DNA of 64,000 nt from Streptomyces bambusae (GTDB lineage Bacteria > Actinomycetota > Actinomycetes > Streptomycetales > Streptomycetaceae), in the NCBI RefSeq assembly GCF_020532645.1, contig NZ_JAJAUZ010000014.1, positions 62,001-126,000 on the forward strand, read 5' to 3'. The position numbers and the translations under genes are program-made. The notes under the pieces are model-generated. The model was not told the origin of the DNA and ran no database searches. It worked only from the letters and a program-made list of their open reading frames with translations. Positions 43,200-52,082 of the stretch are shown here, in pieces; within the stretch, counting starts at the first letter, position 1; every line of letters starts with the position of its first letter.

Positions 43200-44748
43200 C
43201 CGCCCGCACGCCGTCGTCGCCGGCGGCGGCATCGGCGGCCTCGCCGCGGCCGCCGCCCTCGCCCGCACCGGCGCCCGCGTCACCGTCCTCGAACGCGCCC
43301 CGCACACCGGCACGGGCGGCGGCGGCCTCGTCCTCTACGCCAACGGGGTCCGCGCCCTCGACGCCATCAGCCCCGCCCTCGGCGCCCGGATCCGCGCCGA
43401 AGGCCACCTCACCGGCCCCGACGAGACCCGCGTGGTCACCGACCCGCACGGCCGGATCCTCGCCTCCGAAGCCATCGGCGCCCAGGGCGTGGCGCGCGGC
43501 ACCCCGCAGATCCCCGTCCTGCGCGCCGTCCTCCAGCAGGCCCTGTACGACGAGGCCACCGCCGCCGGCGCGACCGTCCGCACCGGCGCCGCCGTCACCG
43601 GCCGCACCCCGCTCCCCGGCGGCGAACGCGCCCACCTCGCCGACGGCACCGCCGTCGACGGCGACCTGCTGATCGCCGCCGACGGAATCCACTCCGCACT
43701 GCGCCGCGCCCTCCTCGCCGACGGGCCCCCGCAGTACCGCGGCTACACCTCGGTCCGCGGCCGCGCCACCGGCCTGCGGATCCCGCACCCCGCCCGCGTC
43801 GTCAACGGCACCGGCGTCCAGCTGTTCATCTCGCCCGCCGGCCCCGGCGTCCTCTACTGGACCGCCAAGATCACCGCACCGGCCGGCACCTGGCCCGCCA
43901 AGGGCCCCGCCGCCGCCCTCGCCGACCTGCGCGCCGCCACCGCCGACTGGGACGAGGCGGTCCGCCGGCTGCTCGCCGCCACCGCCGCCGAGGACACCGT
44001 CGTCACCGACATCCACGACCGCGACGCCGCCCCGCACTGGACCGACGGCCGGCTCGCGCTGCTCGGCGACGCCGCCCACCCGATGGTCCCGGCCCTCGGC
44101 CAGGGCGCCAACATGGCCCTGGAGGACGCCGTCGTCCTCGCCCGCGCCGTCGCCGCCCACCCCGCCGACCCGCCCCGCGCCCTCGCCGCGTACCAGGCCG
44201 CCCGGCTGCCCCGCACCTCCGCCGTCGTCCTGCGCTCCCGCGCCCAGGGCGCCGTCGACCAGGGCGACGGCGCCGCCGGCGCCCGCCGCCGCGACGACTT
44301 GATGCGCACGCAGGGACGCAAGGACATCGACACCGCCGACATCCACGACTGGCACCCCGACCGGCCCGAACCCACCGAAAGGAACGAAGAGTTGACCGAC
44401 CGGACCGCACCCGCCGCTGAGCACGACACCCCGCAGTTCCCCGTCCGGTGCACGCCCGGACCGGTCTGGCGGGACTCCAACGTCCGTACCGGCCCCTCAC
44501 TCGACAGCCCCGTCGTCCAGCTGCTGCTCCCCGAGGAATGGGTGTCCTACGACGCCGACGGCTGGTCCGAGGGCGACGAGGTCGTCGAGGGCGAGCACCC
44601 CTGCGGGGAGATCACCAGCTCGCTCTGGTTCCGGCTCGCCTCCGGCGGCTGGACCAGCGCCGTCAACTTCGAGCCGTCCGCGGTCGACGCCATCGTCCCC
44701 GGCGGCTCCCGCCAGGCAGCCCCGCTGACCTCGGGCAGCCAGACGTAG
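43192..44748 (+). CDS. FAD-dependent monooxygenase with C-terminal SH3-like tail
   Basis: 518 aa from ATG 43192. The first 395 residues form a PHBH-type monooxygenase: VVAGGGIGGLAAAAALA, DLLIAADGIHSALRR and RLALLGDAAHPMVPALGQGANMALED. It then continues without a stop into about 118 residues containing SNVRTGPSLDSPVVQLL and LWFRLASGGWTSAVNF, typical of bacterial SH3 domains. Family enzymes usually stop near residue 400. A TTG at 44392 behind GGAACGAAG could also begin the SH3 part as a separate protein. Ring or N-hydroxylation is possible. Confidence 0.88.
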   Translation: MADRPHAVVAGGGIGGLAAAAALARTGARVTVLERAPHTGTGGGGLVLYANGVRALDAISPALGARIRAEGHLTGPDETRVVTDPHGRILASEAIGAQGVARGTPQIPVLRAVLQQALYDEATAAGATVRTGAAVTGRTPLPGGERAHLADGTAVDGDLLIAADGIHSALRRALLADGPPQYRGYTSVRGRATGLRIPHPARVVNGTGVQLFISPAGPGVLYWTAKITAPAGTWPAKGPAAALADLRAATADWDEAVRRLLAATAAEDTVVTDIHDRDAAPHWTDGRLALLGDAAHPMVPALGQGANMALEDAVVLARAVAAHPADPPRALAAYQAARLPRTSAVVLRSRAQGAVDQGDGAAGARRRDDLMRTQGRKDIDTADIHDWHPDRPEPTERNEELTDRTAPAAEHDTPQFPVRCTPGPVWRDSNVRTGPSLDSPVVQLLLPEEWVSYDADGWSEGDEVVEGEHPCGEITSSLWFRLASGGWTSAVNFEPSAVDAIVPGGSRQAAPLTSGSQT

Positions 44749-44978
44749 CCGGCGAACTCGTGCAGCCAGCGCCGCAGCCCCGGTACGGAAGATCCGCGCA
44801 TATCGGCAGTCTCCTCGGCTTCGCCCACGGAGATCGCGTTGTCGAGTCCATCCTTGCGCTGTCCGGGGGGCCGTCCTTCTCCGTCCGTGCGCGATGTGCG
44901 CACCTTCGGAGTTGGGCGGGCCCCCGGCGCCGAGCACGATGATCCCTCGTCCGTACGGCGCACCAGCCAGGAGACCTC
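44749..44978. other. Intergenic region before MHS transporter 2
   Basis: 230 bp with the promoter of the transporter. On the minus strand a short frame of 84 codons (44547-44801) starts after GAGGAGAC and runs antisense into the SH3-like end. It is not called as a gene but is noted. Confidence 0.5.
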
Positions 44979-46295
44979 ATGACAGCCGCCGCCACACCCG
45001 GCTCCCCAGCCGCGGGATTAAGCCGCCGATCCGTCACCGCGACCGTGATCGGCAACGCCGTCGAGTCCTACGACATGCTCGCGTTCGGCCTGTTCGCCCC
45101 CTTGTTCGCCGCGCAGTTCTTCCCCTCGTCGAACCCCGTCACCTCGATGCTCGGTGCGTTCACCGCCTTCGGCATCGGCGTGCTGGCCCGCCCGGTCGGC
45201 GGCATCCTCTTCGGCCGCTACGCCGACCGCCGCGGCCGCCGCCCCGCCCTGCTGCTCGCCATCGTCCTGATGACCAGCGGCTCCGTCCTCATCGGGGTGG
45301 CCCCCACCTACGAGCACATCGGCATCCTCGCCCCGCTGCTGCTCGTCGTCGCCCGCATCGGCCAGGGCATATCCGCCGGCGGCGAATGGCCCACCGCGGC
45401 CGCCTACCTCATGGAGGAGGCCCCCGAGAAGCGCAAGTGCCTCTACGGCAGCCTGTTCTCCGCCTCCACCGGTCTGGGCGTGCTCACCGCCTCCGCGATC
45501 GGCGCCGGACTGACCGCCGCCATCGGCCGCGAGGCCATGGCCGCCTGGGGCTGGCGGGTGCCCTTCCTCATCGGCGGGGTCTTCGGCCTGGTCCTGATGG
45601 TGCTGCGCAACCGGCTCGCCGAGACCGCCGTCTTCCGCCGCGAGGTCAGCGGCCGCGCCCGCACCGGCTCGCTGCGCCAGGTGCTGCGCAGCCACCGCCG
45701 GCCCGTGCTGCTGTCCGTCGTGATCGTCGGCGGCATCGCCACCGTCAGCGGCATCTGGTCGGCCGTGGTGCCCGCCAAGGGCCAGGAACTCGCCCCGGAC
45801 GGCACCATGTACCAGGTCGTGATGGTCGCCGTCGGCGCCATGCTGGTGCTCAACGTGCCGCTGGGCATGCTCGCCGACCGGATCGGCGCCACCCGCTTCC
45901 TCGCCGGCGTCACCGTCGTGTTCGCCGTCGCCGGCTCCTACGGCTACCTGAACATCCGCGGCACCTTCGCCAGCCTGCTGCTCGCCTACGGCAGCGGCGT
46001 CGTCTACCTGGTGTCCGTCACCAGCGTGCTGCCCAAGCTGCTCTCCGAGGTCTTCCCGCCGCACGTGCGGGTCATCGGCATGGGCCTGCCGCACGCCGTG
46101 ACCACCGCCGTGCTCGGCGGCGCGACGCCGGCCGTGGCGACGTTCCTCGGGGAGAAGGGCGCCGACGGTGCCTTCGTGGCCGTCATGGTCGCCCTCGTCG
46201 TGCTGGCCGTCCCGGCCGCCGTGGCCTCCCGAGGCCATGTCGCCCGGCCGCCGGCACCGGTCGTTCCGGAGCCCGCCCTTGCGGTCGCCAAATAG
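44979..46295 (+). CDS. MHS-family MFS transporter 2 (with TTA codon)
   Basis: 438 aa from ATG 44979. GNAVESYDMLAFGLFAP and RPVGGILFGRYADRRGRRPAL give the MHS subfamily, and the whole protein is a clear paralogue of the transporter at 11300 (similar blocks include FAAQFFPS and GGEW). Codon 14 is TTA (45018-45020), so translation depends on bldA, unlike the first copy. It ends the operon from 35040 or has its own promoter. It may exchange a carboxylate precursor or export product late in development. Confidence 0.92.
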   Translation: MTAAATPGSPAAGLSRRSVTATVIGNAVESYDMLAFGLFAPLFAAQFFPSSNPVTSMLGAFTAFGIGVLARPVGGILFGRYADRRGRRPALLLAIVLMTSGSVLIGVAPTYEHIGILAPLLLVVARIGQGISAGGEWPTAAAYLMEEAPEKRKCLYGSLFSASTGLGVLTASAIGAGLTAAIGREAMAAWGWRVPFLIGGVFGLVLMVLRNRLAETAVFRREVSGRARTGSLRQVLRSHRRPVLLSVVIVGGIATVSGIWSAVVPAKGQELAPDGTMYQVVMVAVGAMLVLNVPLGMLADRIGATRFLAGVTVVFAVAGSYGYLNIRGTFASLLLAYGSGVVYLVSVTSVLPKLLSEVFPPHVRVIGMGLPHAVTTAVLGGATPAVATFLGEKGADGAFVAVMVALVVLAVPAAVASRGHVARPPAPVVPEPALAVAK

Positions 46296-46313
46296 CCGGT
46301 TACCGCTCCGGGC

Positions 46314-46341
46314 CCGGCCGGCACCCCGTGGTGCCGGCCGG
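46314..46341. terminator. Bidirectional hairpin terminator between convergent genes
   Basis: A perfect 12-bp stem (CCGGCCGGCACC with GGTGCCGGCCGG) and a CCGT loop follow the transporter stop. It serves the plus-strand transporter and, from the other side, the AhpD-like gene. Confidence 0.8.
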
Positions 46342-46357
46342 ACCCGGCCGCAGTCCG

Positions 46358-46382
46358 CCGGTCCGGCCCCGTGCCGGACCGG
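46358..46382. terminator. Second hairpin between the same convergent genes
   Basis: CCGGTCCGGC pairs with GCCGGACCGG across a 5-base loop, a few bases before the stop codon of the minus-strand gene at 46387. Confidence 0.7.
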
Positions 46383-46386
46383 CGGG

Positions 46387-46929
46387 TCAGGCGCCCGGCG
46401 GCAGGTAGCCGTTGGCCGCCAGGTGCGCGCCGATCGCGTCGTACACCGCCGGGTCCTCGGGCGTGATCGCCGCGAGCCCGTCGACGTACCGGTTGTACAG
46501 GCAGAACGCGGCCGCGATCAGCACCGTGTCGTGGATCGCCTCGTCGTCCGCGCCGGCCTTCCGGGCCGCCTCGACGTCCTCGGCCGACACCGTGCGGGCG
46601 TCCCCGCGGACCTTCGCCGCGATGCGCAGCAGCGCCCGCAGCCGCTCGTCCACCGGGGCCGTCTCCGGGTCGTTCTTGACCGCCTCCACCAGCGCGTAGC
46701 CGCCGCCGTTGATGTGCGCGGCGGCCGCGCTGTGCGAACCCGTGCAGTACCGCGTCCCGTTGAGGTGCGACACGTACGCGGCGATCAGCTCGCGCTCGCC
46801 GGCGGTCAGCCGGGACTCACCGCGCAGCAGCAGCTGCGCCAGCTCGTTCAGCTTGCGGCCGGCCTCGGGCCGGGCGGCCATCAGGCCCCGGATGCCGGGG
46901 ATCTGCTCGGGGATCTCGATGTGCGGCAC
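46387..46929 (-). CDS. AhpD-fold carboxymuconolactone decarboxylase-like protein 2
   Basis: 180 aa from GTG 46929 with a very strong GAGGAGGAGG site. ERELIAAYVSHLNGTRYCTGSHS again shows one cysteine in CxGSH. The N- and C-terminal thirds match the paralogue at 26283 (for example HDTVLIAAAFCLYNRYV and HDTVLIAAAFCMYNRYV). Two paralogues 20 kb apart, with two MHS transporters, suggest that parts of the region were duplicated. It is the last gene after the SGNH hydrolase. Confidence 0.87.
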   Translation of the reverse strand: MPHIEIPEQIPGIRGLMAARPEAGRKLNELAQLLLRGESRLTAGERELIAAYVSHLNGTRYCTGSHSAAAAHINGGGYALVEAVKNDPETAPVDERLRALLRIAAKVRGDARTVSAEDVEAARKAGADDEAIHDTVLIAAAFCLYNRYVDGLAAITPEDPAVYDAIGAHLAANGYLPPGA

Positions 46930-46944
46930 GGTCGTCCCTCCTCC

Positions 46945-47946
46945 TCAGTTGTTGAACCAGGGGGTGGCGGTGGGGTCGGTGCTGAACTGGGCGAGCATCA
47001 GGTCGGCGACCTTCTGCTGACCGGCGGTGCTGGGGTGCACCCGGTCGCTCTGCAGGTCGGTGCACTTCCACTCCAGGCCGTCGCTGCGGCCGGGGGTGCC
47101 GCCGACGACGTTGTCGGAGCCCAGGCCGTCGGCCCACAGGTACGGGCCCCAGGACAGCCAGGGGGCGACGCCGCCGGCGCCGTACGAGAGCGTGGAGTCG
47201 CCGTTGATCTGGTCCTGGATCAGCTTCTTGACGGCGAAGCCCTGCTGGTAGGCGCCCGCGCTGCGGACCGGGTTGTACGTGTAGATGCGGCTGGCCACGT
47301 AGCCGACGGCCAGGTTCGGGTACTTGGCGCGGCCGTTGCGGACGATGTCGGCAAGCGCGTTGCGCAGGGTGTGCGCGCCGGCCGGGAAGGCGCCCAGGTT
47401 GTCGCCGACGAACTGCTCCTTCAGCCACACCGCCTGCACCTGGGCGGGAGTCACGCCGGCGTTGGAGAGCCGGGTGGCGAGCACGGACCAGGTGGCGTCG
47501 TTCGGGTTGGCCCAGGTGGAGGCGTCCTTGCCGCCCTGCGCGCCGTCCACGAGCACCAGCTTCGGGTTCTTGCCGCCCCAGGTGCCGACCGTGGAGATGA
47601 ACTTCTGGAACTCCTGGGTGGTGTTCGACATCCCGATGGAGATCAGCACGATCTTGCCGTTGACCAGGTCGACCTGGCCGGCTGCGTTGCGGGGGAGGAC
47701 CGCGTTCTGCGCGAGGTTCTGCCCCGCGCTCTCGTGCGCGGCCGGGCGGCTGTTGCTGCCGTTCGGGTAGAGGCCGCCCTGGATCCCCTGGTACGTGCCG
47801 GTGCCCAGGTCGTTCAGCGGGACCAGCCCGCTGGACGTGAACGAGCAGTCGGTCGGTGCCGAGGCGGCCGGGTGCGGGACGAGGGCCAGGGCCACGGCGG
47901 TGGCGGCGGTCGTCAGGGCAGCGAGCATCCGTCGCTGGACGGGCAT
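46945..47946 (-). CDS. Secreted SGNH-like hydrolase
   Basis: 333 aa from ATG 47946 after GGAGG. A signal peptide is evident (residues 1-30: MPVQRRMLAALTTA..., cleavage near AASAPTD). IGMSNTTQEF has the block I serine position (GMSN), VWLKEQ and YPNL follow, and DRVHPSTAGQQKV is the block V Asp-x2-His. This architecture fits extracellular SGNH esterases/lipases. A cysteine pair (Cys34 and the one in WKCTD) may bridge. It is divergent from the GtrA-like gene, with a perfect inverted repeat between. Confidence 0.82.
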   Translation of the reverse strand: MPVQRRMLAALTTAATAVALALVPHPAASAPTDCSFTSSGLVPLNDLGTGTYQGIQGGLYPNGSNSRPAAHESAGQNLAQNAVLPRNAAGQVDLVNGKIVLISIGMSNTTQEFQKFISTVGTWGGKNPKLVLVDGAQGGKDASTWANPNDATWSVLATRLSNAGVTPAQVQAVWLKEQFVGDNLGAFPAGAHTLRNALADIVRNGRAKYPNLAVGYVASRIYTYNPVRSAGAYQQGFAVKKLIQDQINGDSTLSYGAGGVAPWLSWGPYLWADGLGSDNVVGGTPGRSDGLEWKCTDLQSDRVHPSTAGQQKVADLMLAQFSTDPTATPWFNN

Positions 47947-48199
47947 GGATCCTCCGGTGGACGCACGGGCGGGGCGGTCGGCGCGGGCCGGTGCACCGGC
48001 CCGGGCGGCACGATCCTTGCCGGGCCGCGCACGGCCGGGCCACTCCCGTATTGCTCCGCACCGGCTGCCCCGGCACCCGCCGCTACTCGTGCAGATCGCC
48101 CCGTCGGCGCACGCCGTACGGCATTGCGAACACTGTACGGAACCCGTACAGTGTTCGTTACGACGAACAGTGCACGGTGGGAAAGGGAGGGGAGGCGGG
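47947..48199. promoter_or_regulatory. Divergent promoter region with operator-like inverted repeat
   Basis: 253 bp between the SGNH hydrolase and GtrA-like genes; the only strong signal is the palindrome at 48128-48156. Confidence 0.6.
48128..48156. promoter_or_regulatory. Perfect 13-bp inverted repeat, candidate operator
   Basis: GAACACTGTACGG, a 3-base spacer AAC, and the exact complement CCGTACAGTGTTC. A further partial repeat (TGTTCG...CGAACA) overlaps its right end at 48152-48169. It lies about 44-72 bp upstream of the GtrA-like start, in promoter position. Confidence 0.75.
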
Positions 48200-48730
48200 A
48201 TGACGGACCACACGACGGGTACGGCCGGCGCGGCTGAGCAGGCCGCGCGCCCGGCGGCCCCCGGCCCCGTCGCCGCCTTCGCCCGCTTCGTGCTCTGCGG
48301 CGGCGGCCTCGGGCTCGCCTCCGGCGCCGCGGTCGCCGCCCTCGGCGGCCTGCTGCCCTGGGCCCTGGCCAACGCCCTGGTGACGGCGGCCTCCACGGTC
48401 CTGGGCACTGTGCTCCACGCCCGCTTCACCTTCGGCGCGGGCAGCCGCCCGGGCCTGCGCCAGCACCTCCAGTCGGCCGGTTCGGCCGCCGGCGCCTACG
48501 CGGCCACCACCCTCGCGGTGTCCGTCCTCCACCTGCTCCGCACCACCCCGGACCTCCTCACCGAACAGGCCGTCTACCTCACGGCCTCCGCCCTCGCAGG
48601 CCTCTGCCGCTTCCTGGTCCTGCGCCTGGTGGTGTTCCGGACGGGGGGAGGGGAGCGGACGGCGGCGGCCGCACCGGTCCCGGCTGCTCCGGTGGAACTC
48701 CGCACGGCGGGGTACGCGGCGGCGGCGTAG
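48200..48730 (+). CDS. GtrA-like four-helix membrane protein
   Basis: 176 aa from ATG 48200 with GGAGG. Four hydrophobic helices: ARFVLCGGGLGLASGA, WALANALVTAAST, AYAATTLAVSVLHLL and the one ending at VLRLVVF. The segment GTVLHARFTFG between helices 2 and 3 is a GtrA hallmark (N-x-R-x-x-VF-like). These small proteins flip polyprenyl-linked sugars or serve as cell-envelope accessory factors. The protein ends with an Ala-rich tail. Its substrate is unknown. Confidence 0.8.
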   Translation: MTDHTTGTAGAAEQAARPAAPGPVAAFARFVLCGGGLGLASGAAVAALGGLLPWALANALVTAASTVLGTVLHARFTFGAGSRPGLRQHLQSAGSAAGAYAATTLAVSVLHLLRTTPDLLTEQAVYLTASALAGLCRFLVLRLVVFRTGGGERTAAAAPVPAAPVELRTAGYAAAA

Positions 48731-48753
48731 CGCGCCTCCCCTCGGCCCGAGGG

Positions 48754-49587
48754 TCAGAGCTGCGAGCCGCCCGATGCGTCGAGGCGCTGCCCGGTGACCC
48801 ATTGCGAGTCGGAGGATGCGAGGAAGGAAACGATGCCCGCGATGTCCGAGGGCTCGCCGATGCGGTCGAAGACCGATATGGCTGCCAACTGTGCGGCGCC
48901 CTCGGGCGTGGTGCGGAGCTTGGCGTTCATGTCGGTTGCGACAAAGCCCGGAGAGACGGTGTTGACCGTGATGCCGCGGGAGCCGAGCTCCTTGGCGAGG
49001 GCGATCGTGAGGGTGTCCACGGCCCCCTTGCTCATGGAGTAGACGACGGACTGCGGGTAGGCGGCGCGGGTCACCATGGAGGAAATGTTGACGATGCGCC
49101 CGCCCGCCGACATGCGGCCGAGTCCCTCGCGGATCACGAGGAGGAGCGCGGTGACGTTGACCGAGAAGATCCTGTCGATCAGCTCGGGGGTCACCTCGTG
49201 GATCCTCGCCGAGCCGCTGACGGCGGCATTGTTGACGAGGACGTCCAGCCGGGGTTCCATGCCGCGCCGTTCCAGCTCGGCGTCGAAGGCGGCGAAGAGG
49301 GCCTGGGCGTCGCCCGGGACACCGAGTCGGGTCTGCAGGGGGAAGGCGTCGCCCCCCGCGGCGCGTATGGAAGCCACGACCTCGTCGGCCGCGGCGGTGT
49401 TCTGCCCGTAGTGGACGGCGACGAGCGAGCCGTCGGACGCCAGGCGTTCGGCGATTCCGCGGCCGATTCCGCGGCTGGCACCGGTGACCAGCGCGGTCCT
49501 TCCGGCCAGCCGCCCCTCGGCGGTCCGCGTCCGTCCGAGGTCTGCGGGTTCGCCGCCACCGCTCCGGGGCGCAGGAGAATACGTCAA
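48754..49587 (-). CDS. Short-chain dehydrogenase/reductase (FabG-like)
   Basis: 277 aa if a TTG at 49587 is used; no start has a good ribosome-binding site, so the N-terminus is uncertain. TGASRGIGRGIAERL, VLVNNAAVSG, NISSMVTRAAY and YSMSKGAVDTL (Tyr-x3-Lys) are complete. It lies 62 bp after a P450 and in the same direction, next to the AfsA/receptor pair. In butenolide and butyrolactone systems a reductase and a P450 finish the signal molecule, and that role fits here. It may instead be a tailoring enzyme. Confidence 0.88.
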   Translation of the reverse strand: MTYSPAPRSGGGEPADLGRTRTAEGRLAGRTALVTGASRGIGRGIAERLASDGSLVAVHYGQNTAAADEVVASIRAAGGDAFPLQTRLGVPGDAQALFAAFDAELERRGMEPRLDVLVNNAAVSGSARIHEVTPELIDRIFSVNVTALLLVIREGLGRMSAGGRIVNISSMVTRAAYPQSVVYSMSKGAVDTLTIALAKELGSRGITVNTVSPGFVATDMNAKLRTTPEGAAQLAAISVFDRIGEPSDIAGIVSFLASSDSQWVTGQRLDASGGSQL

Positions 49588-49648
49588 GGTGAACGCCGTT
49601 CTGGATCTCTTGCCGACAGGATCGGGACCACCGCACGCGACCGGAGCG

Positions 49649-50887
49649 TCATCGGCTGCTCGGCTCGCCGAGCAGGACCGGCAGCGACCGGTGGCCGTTG
49701 ATGAGGAACGATTCCAGCGGTTCGAACGGCTGCGCCTGCTCCATCCGGGGGAAGCGCTCGAACAGCGCGGGAAGCGCGATGGCGGCCTCCAGTCGGGCGA
49801 GCGGGGCGCCCAAGCAGAAGTGCACGCCGTGCCCGAAGGCCAGGTTCTCGTGGCCGCCGGGACGCTGCAGGCGGAACTCGGCGGCGTCTTCGCCGTGCAG
49901 CTCGGGGTCGAGGCCGGCGGCGGCGAAGGAGACGGCGATGGGATCGCCCTGACGGATCCGGACCCCCTCCAGGTCGATGTCCTCCACCGCGAAGCGCAGG
50001 GGCGCGTATGCAACTGGTCCACGCGCCCGCAGGGTCTCGGCGATGACGGTGTCCCAGCCGACGCGCCCTGCCCTCACGTGGTCCCGCTCCTCGGGGTGCG
50101 TGAGGAGTGCTGCTACTGCGTTGCCGACCAGGCTCGCGGTGGTGTCGTACCCCGCGGCGATCATCATCTTGAGGGTGAAGATGAGCTCCTGCTCGGTGAG
50201 CTGCTCGCCTGCCTGGTCCCTGGCTGCGATCAAGGCCGAGGTCAGGTCGTTGCGCGGCGCGGCCCGGCGGGCGGCTGCCAGGGAGGTCAGCAGCTCGTGG
50301 GCCGTGGCGCGGGCCGTGGCGGCCTGCTCCGGGTCGACGTCCGTCCGCAGGCTCGGGTCGATGGCGCCGATCAGCTCCGCGCGGACGTCCTCGTCCACGC
50401 CGAACAGCTCGCAGATGACCCGGATGGGAAGCGGCCGGGCGAAGGAGGTGACCAGGTCGACCGGGACGCCCGCCGGAGCCGCCGCCAGGTCCTCCACGAG
50501 TTCGGCCGTGATCCCCTCGATCCGGGGGCGCAGGGCGGCGATGCGGCGGTGGGTGAAGGCGCCCGCGATGAGCCGCCGCAGTCGCGCGTGCTCCTCGCCG
50601 TAGGCGGACAGCATGTTGCGCATGGCTGCCCAGCCGTAGAATTTCCACTCGCTGCTGACCTGCCCGTCGATGAACGCGGGCCAGTGCCTGTGTGCGTCCC
50701 GGGAGACCCGGGGGTCCGTCACGAGCTGCTTGATCTGGCGGTGCCCCGTGACCGACCATGCGGTGACGTCGCCCAGCAGCCCGACCGGAACGGCCGGACC
50801 CTGCTTCCTCAGCATGGCCGTCTCACCGGCCAGGTCGCGTGCCGATGCGTCGAGCGCGTACGGGCAGCTGTTTTCCATGTGTTGCAT
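49649..50887 (-). CDS. Cytochrome P450, probably of the signalling locus
   Basis: 412 aa from ATG 50887 (or ATG 50878) after [20 protein letters not shown] is the I-helix and [17 protein letters not shown] the heme loop. ETLRARGP supplies the ExxR. The N-terminus begins [12 protein letters not shown]. It is 23 bp after the receptor gene, and AfsA and an SDR flank it. P450s at such places (SrrO, Cyp17-like) oxidise the lipid-derived signal. Its coupling to the receptor gene argues for that role rather than for product tailoring. Confidence 0.9.
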   Translation of the reverse strand: MQHMENSCPYALDASARDLAGETAMLRKQGPAVPVGLLGDVTAWSVTGHRQIKQLVTDPRVSRDAHRHWPAFIDGQVSSEWKFYGWAAMRNMLSAYGEEHARLRRLIAGAFTHRRIAALRPRIEGITAELVEDLAAAPAGVPVDLVTSFARPLPIRVICELFGVDEDVRAELIGAIDPSLRTDVDPEQAATARATAHELLTSLAAARRAAPRNDLTSALIAARDQAGEQLTEQELIFTLKMMIAAGYDTTASLVGNAVAALLTHPEERDHVRAGRVGWDTVIAETLRARGPVAYAPLRFAVEDIDLEGVRIRQGDPIAVSFAAAGLDPELHGEDAAEFRLQRPGGHENLAFGHGVHFCLGAPLARLEAAIALPALFERFPRMEQAQPFEPLESFLINGHRSLPVLLGEPSSR

Positions 50888-50910
50888 CCGTCCCCCCGGT
50901 CGGATGCCGC

Positions 50911-51600
50911 CTACTCGGAAGGCTCCGATTCGGCGGCTCCGGCCTGTTCCTTCTCCTCGCGAAGCCGGATTGCGGCTTCGTACACTTCGATGCCGCGATC
51001 CGGCCTGAAGTCCAGCTGGACCAGTACGGACGGCACGGCGATCGCCGACATCAGGCAGGTGTACAGGTCCGACATCCGTTCGAGGATGTCGGCGCGGCCC
51101 GTGACGGCCTGGGACATCAGCTGGACACCACCGAAGGCGCCCGAGACGAGCTGGCCGATCCTGGCGGTGTCGATGCTCGGGACCAGTTCGCCCGACGCCT
51201 TGGCCTCGTCGAGGACCGCCTGCACGCCTTCGGCCCACGCCATGTAGGGGATCTTGCGGTCGATGGAGTCGCGCCCCTGCTCGACGGCGAGCCGAACACT
51301 GCCGCGCAGTACCGGCTCCACTGTGAGCATGTGGGCGAGGAGGTACCCGTTGTCGATGAGGAACTGGAGCTTGAGGTCCTGCATCGGGACCTCGGGCAGT
51401 ACGTCCACCTGGCCGGCCAGGACGGCCTGGGCGAGCTCTTCCTTCGACGCGAAATGGAAGTAGAGGGCGCCCTTGGTGAGCCCGGAGCGCTGGAGGATCT
51501 CGGAGATCGTGGCAGCCTCGTAGCCGACCTCGTCGAAGACCTCCGCGGCCGCGGTGAGGATTGCCTGCCGGGTCCGAATGGCTCGTTCCTGTCGTGCCAT
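50911..51600 (-). CDS. Gamma-butyrolactone receptor-type TetR regulator
   Basis: 229 aa from ATG 51600. The N-terminal helix-turn-helix ([48 protein letters not shown]) is of the ArpA/ScbR/CprB class. A tryptophan in YMAWAEGVQ corresponds to the ligand-pocket tryptophan of that class. Such receptors repress until the butyrolactone binds. An ARE-like element lies 42-69 bp upstream of the start, so it likely represses itself, and a second ARE lies before afsA. Confidence 0.93.
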   Translation of the reverse strand: MARQERAIRTRQAILTAAAEVFDEVGYEAATISEILQRSGLTKGALYFHFASKEELAQAVLAGQVDVLPEVPMQDLKLQFLIDNGYLLAHMLTVEPVLRGSVRLAVEQGRDSIDRKIPYMAWAEGVQAVLDEAKASGELVPSIDTARIGQLVSGAFGGVQLMSQAVTGRADILERMSDLYTCLMSAIAVPSVLVQLDFRPDRGIEVYEAAIRLREEKEQAGAAESEPSE

Positions 51601-51642
51601 TCCTCACCTCCGTACGACTCCACCCGCTGTAACAGGCTGCTG

Positions 51643-51669
51643 AAAGAAAACCGTCAGGTTCGTATCTTA
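51643..51669. promoter_or_regulatory. ARE-like operator 1 (receptor gene promoter)
   Basis: Read on the minus strand it is AAGATACGAACCTGACGGTTTTCTTT-like, close to the autoregulatory element consensus of butyrolactone receptors (AAGATACATACCAACCGGTT, then a T-rich end). It sits directly before the receptor gene. Confidence 0.75.
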
Positions 51670-52082
51670 CCAGGCAAGCGCATGTGTCGTCAGTGCCGAC
51701 ATGCCGGAGTGAGGCTGGAGGAGGTGATTGCGCGCGACCCTGCCAGAGCGGGGGATCCCACCCCGTCGCGGCCAGCGGTCAGGGGTCGATTGCGCGCACT
51801 TGAGGAGAATAAAACCACGTCGGCGGTTTTGCAATCGGTGAACCTCGATGGCCGAGGGTATCGGCCGATCGCCGTACCGGGGGCTCCGGTGTGCCTGTGT
51901 CTGGATCCAGAGCCTGCCAAATTGTCCGGATCATTACGTTCTTGGTAGTGAAATCTCTTGTCTGAAGCGGAAGTTCCGGCTCTTCTTGACATCTTGTCGA
52001 CGACTCGTCAGTGCGCGATCAAGATCGTCTGTGTGGAGTGAGCGGCTGGAAACGCTCTGAAGTGATGCTGCCGTAACGGCTT

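Noticed and set aside
51690..51992. A 100-codon minus-strand frame in the receptor/afsA gap
   Set aside because: Its composition is not like a coding region of this genome (third-position GC is low), and it overlaps a likely regulatory region.
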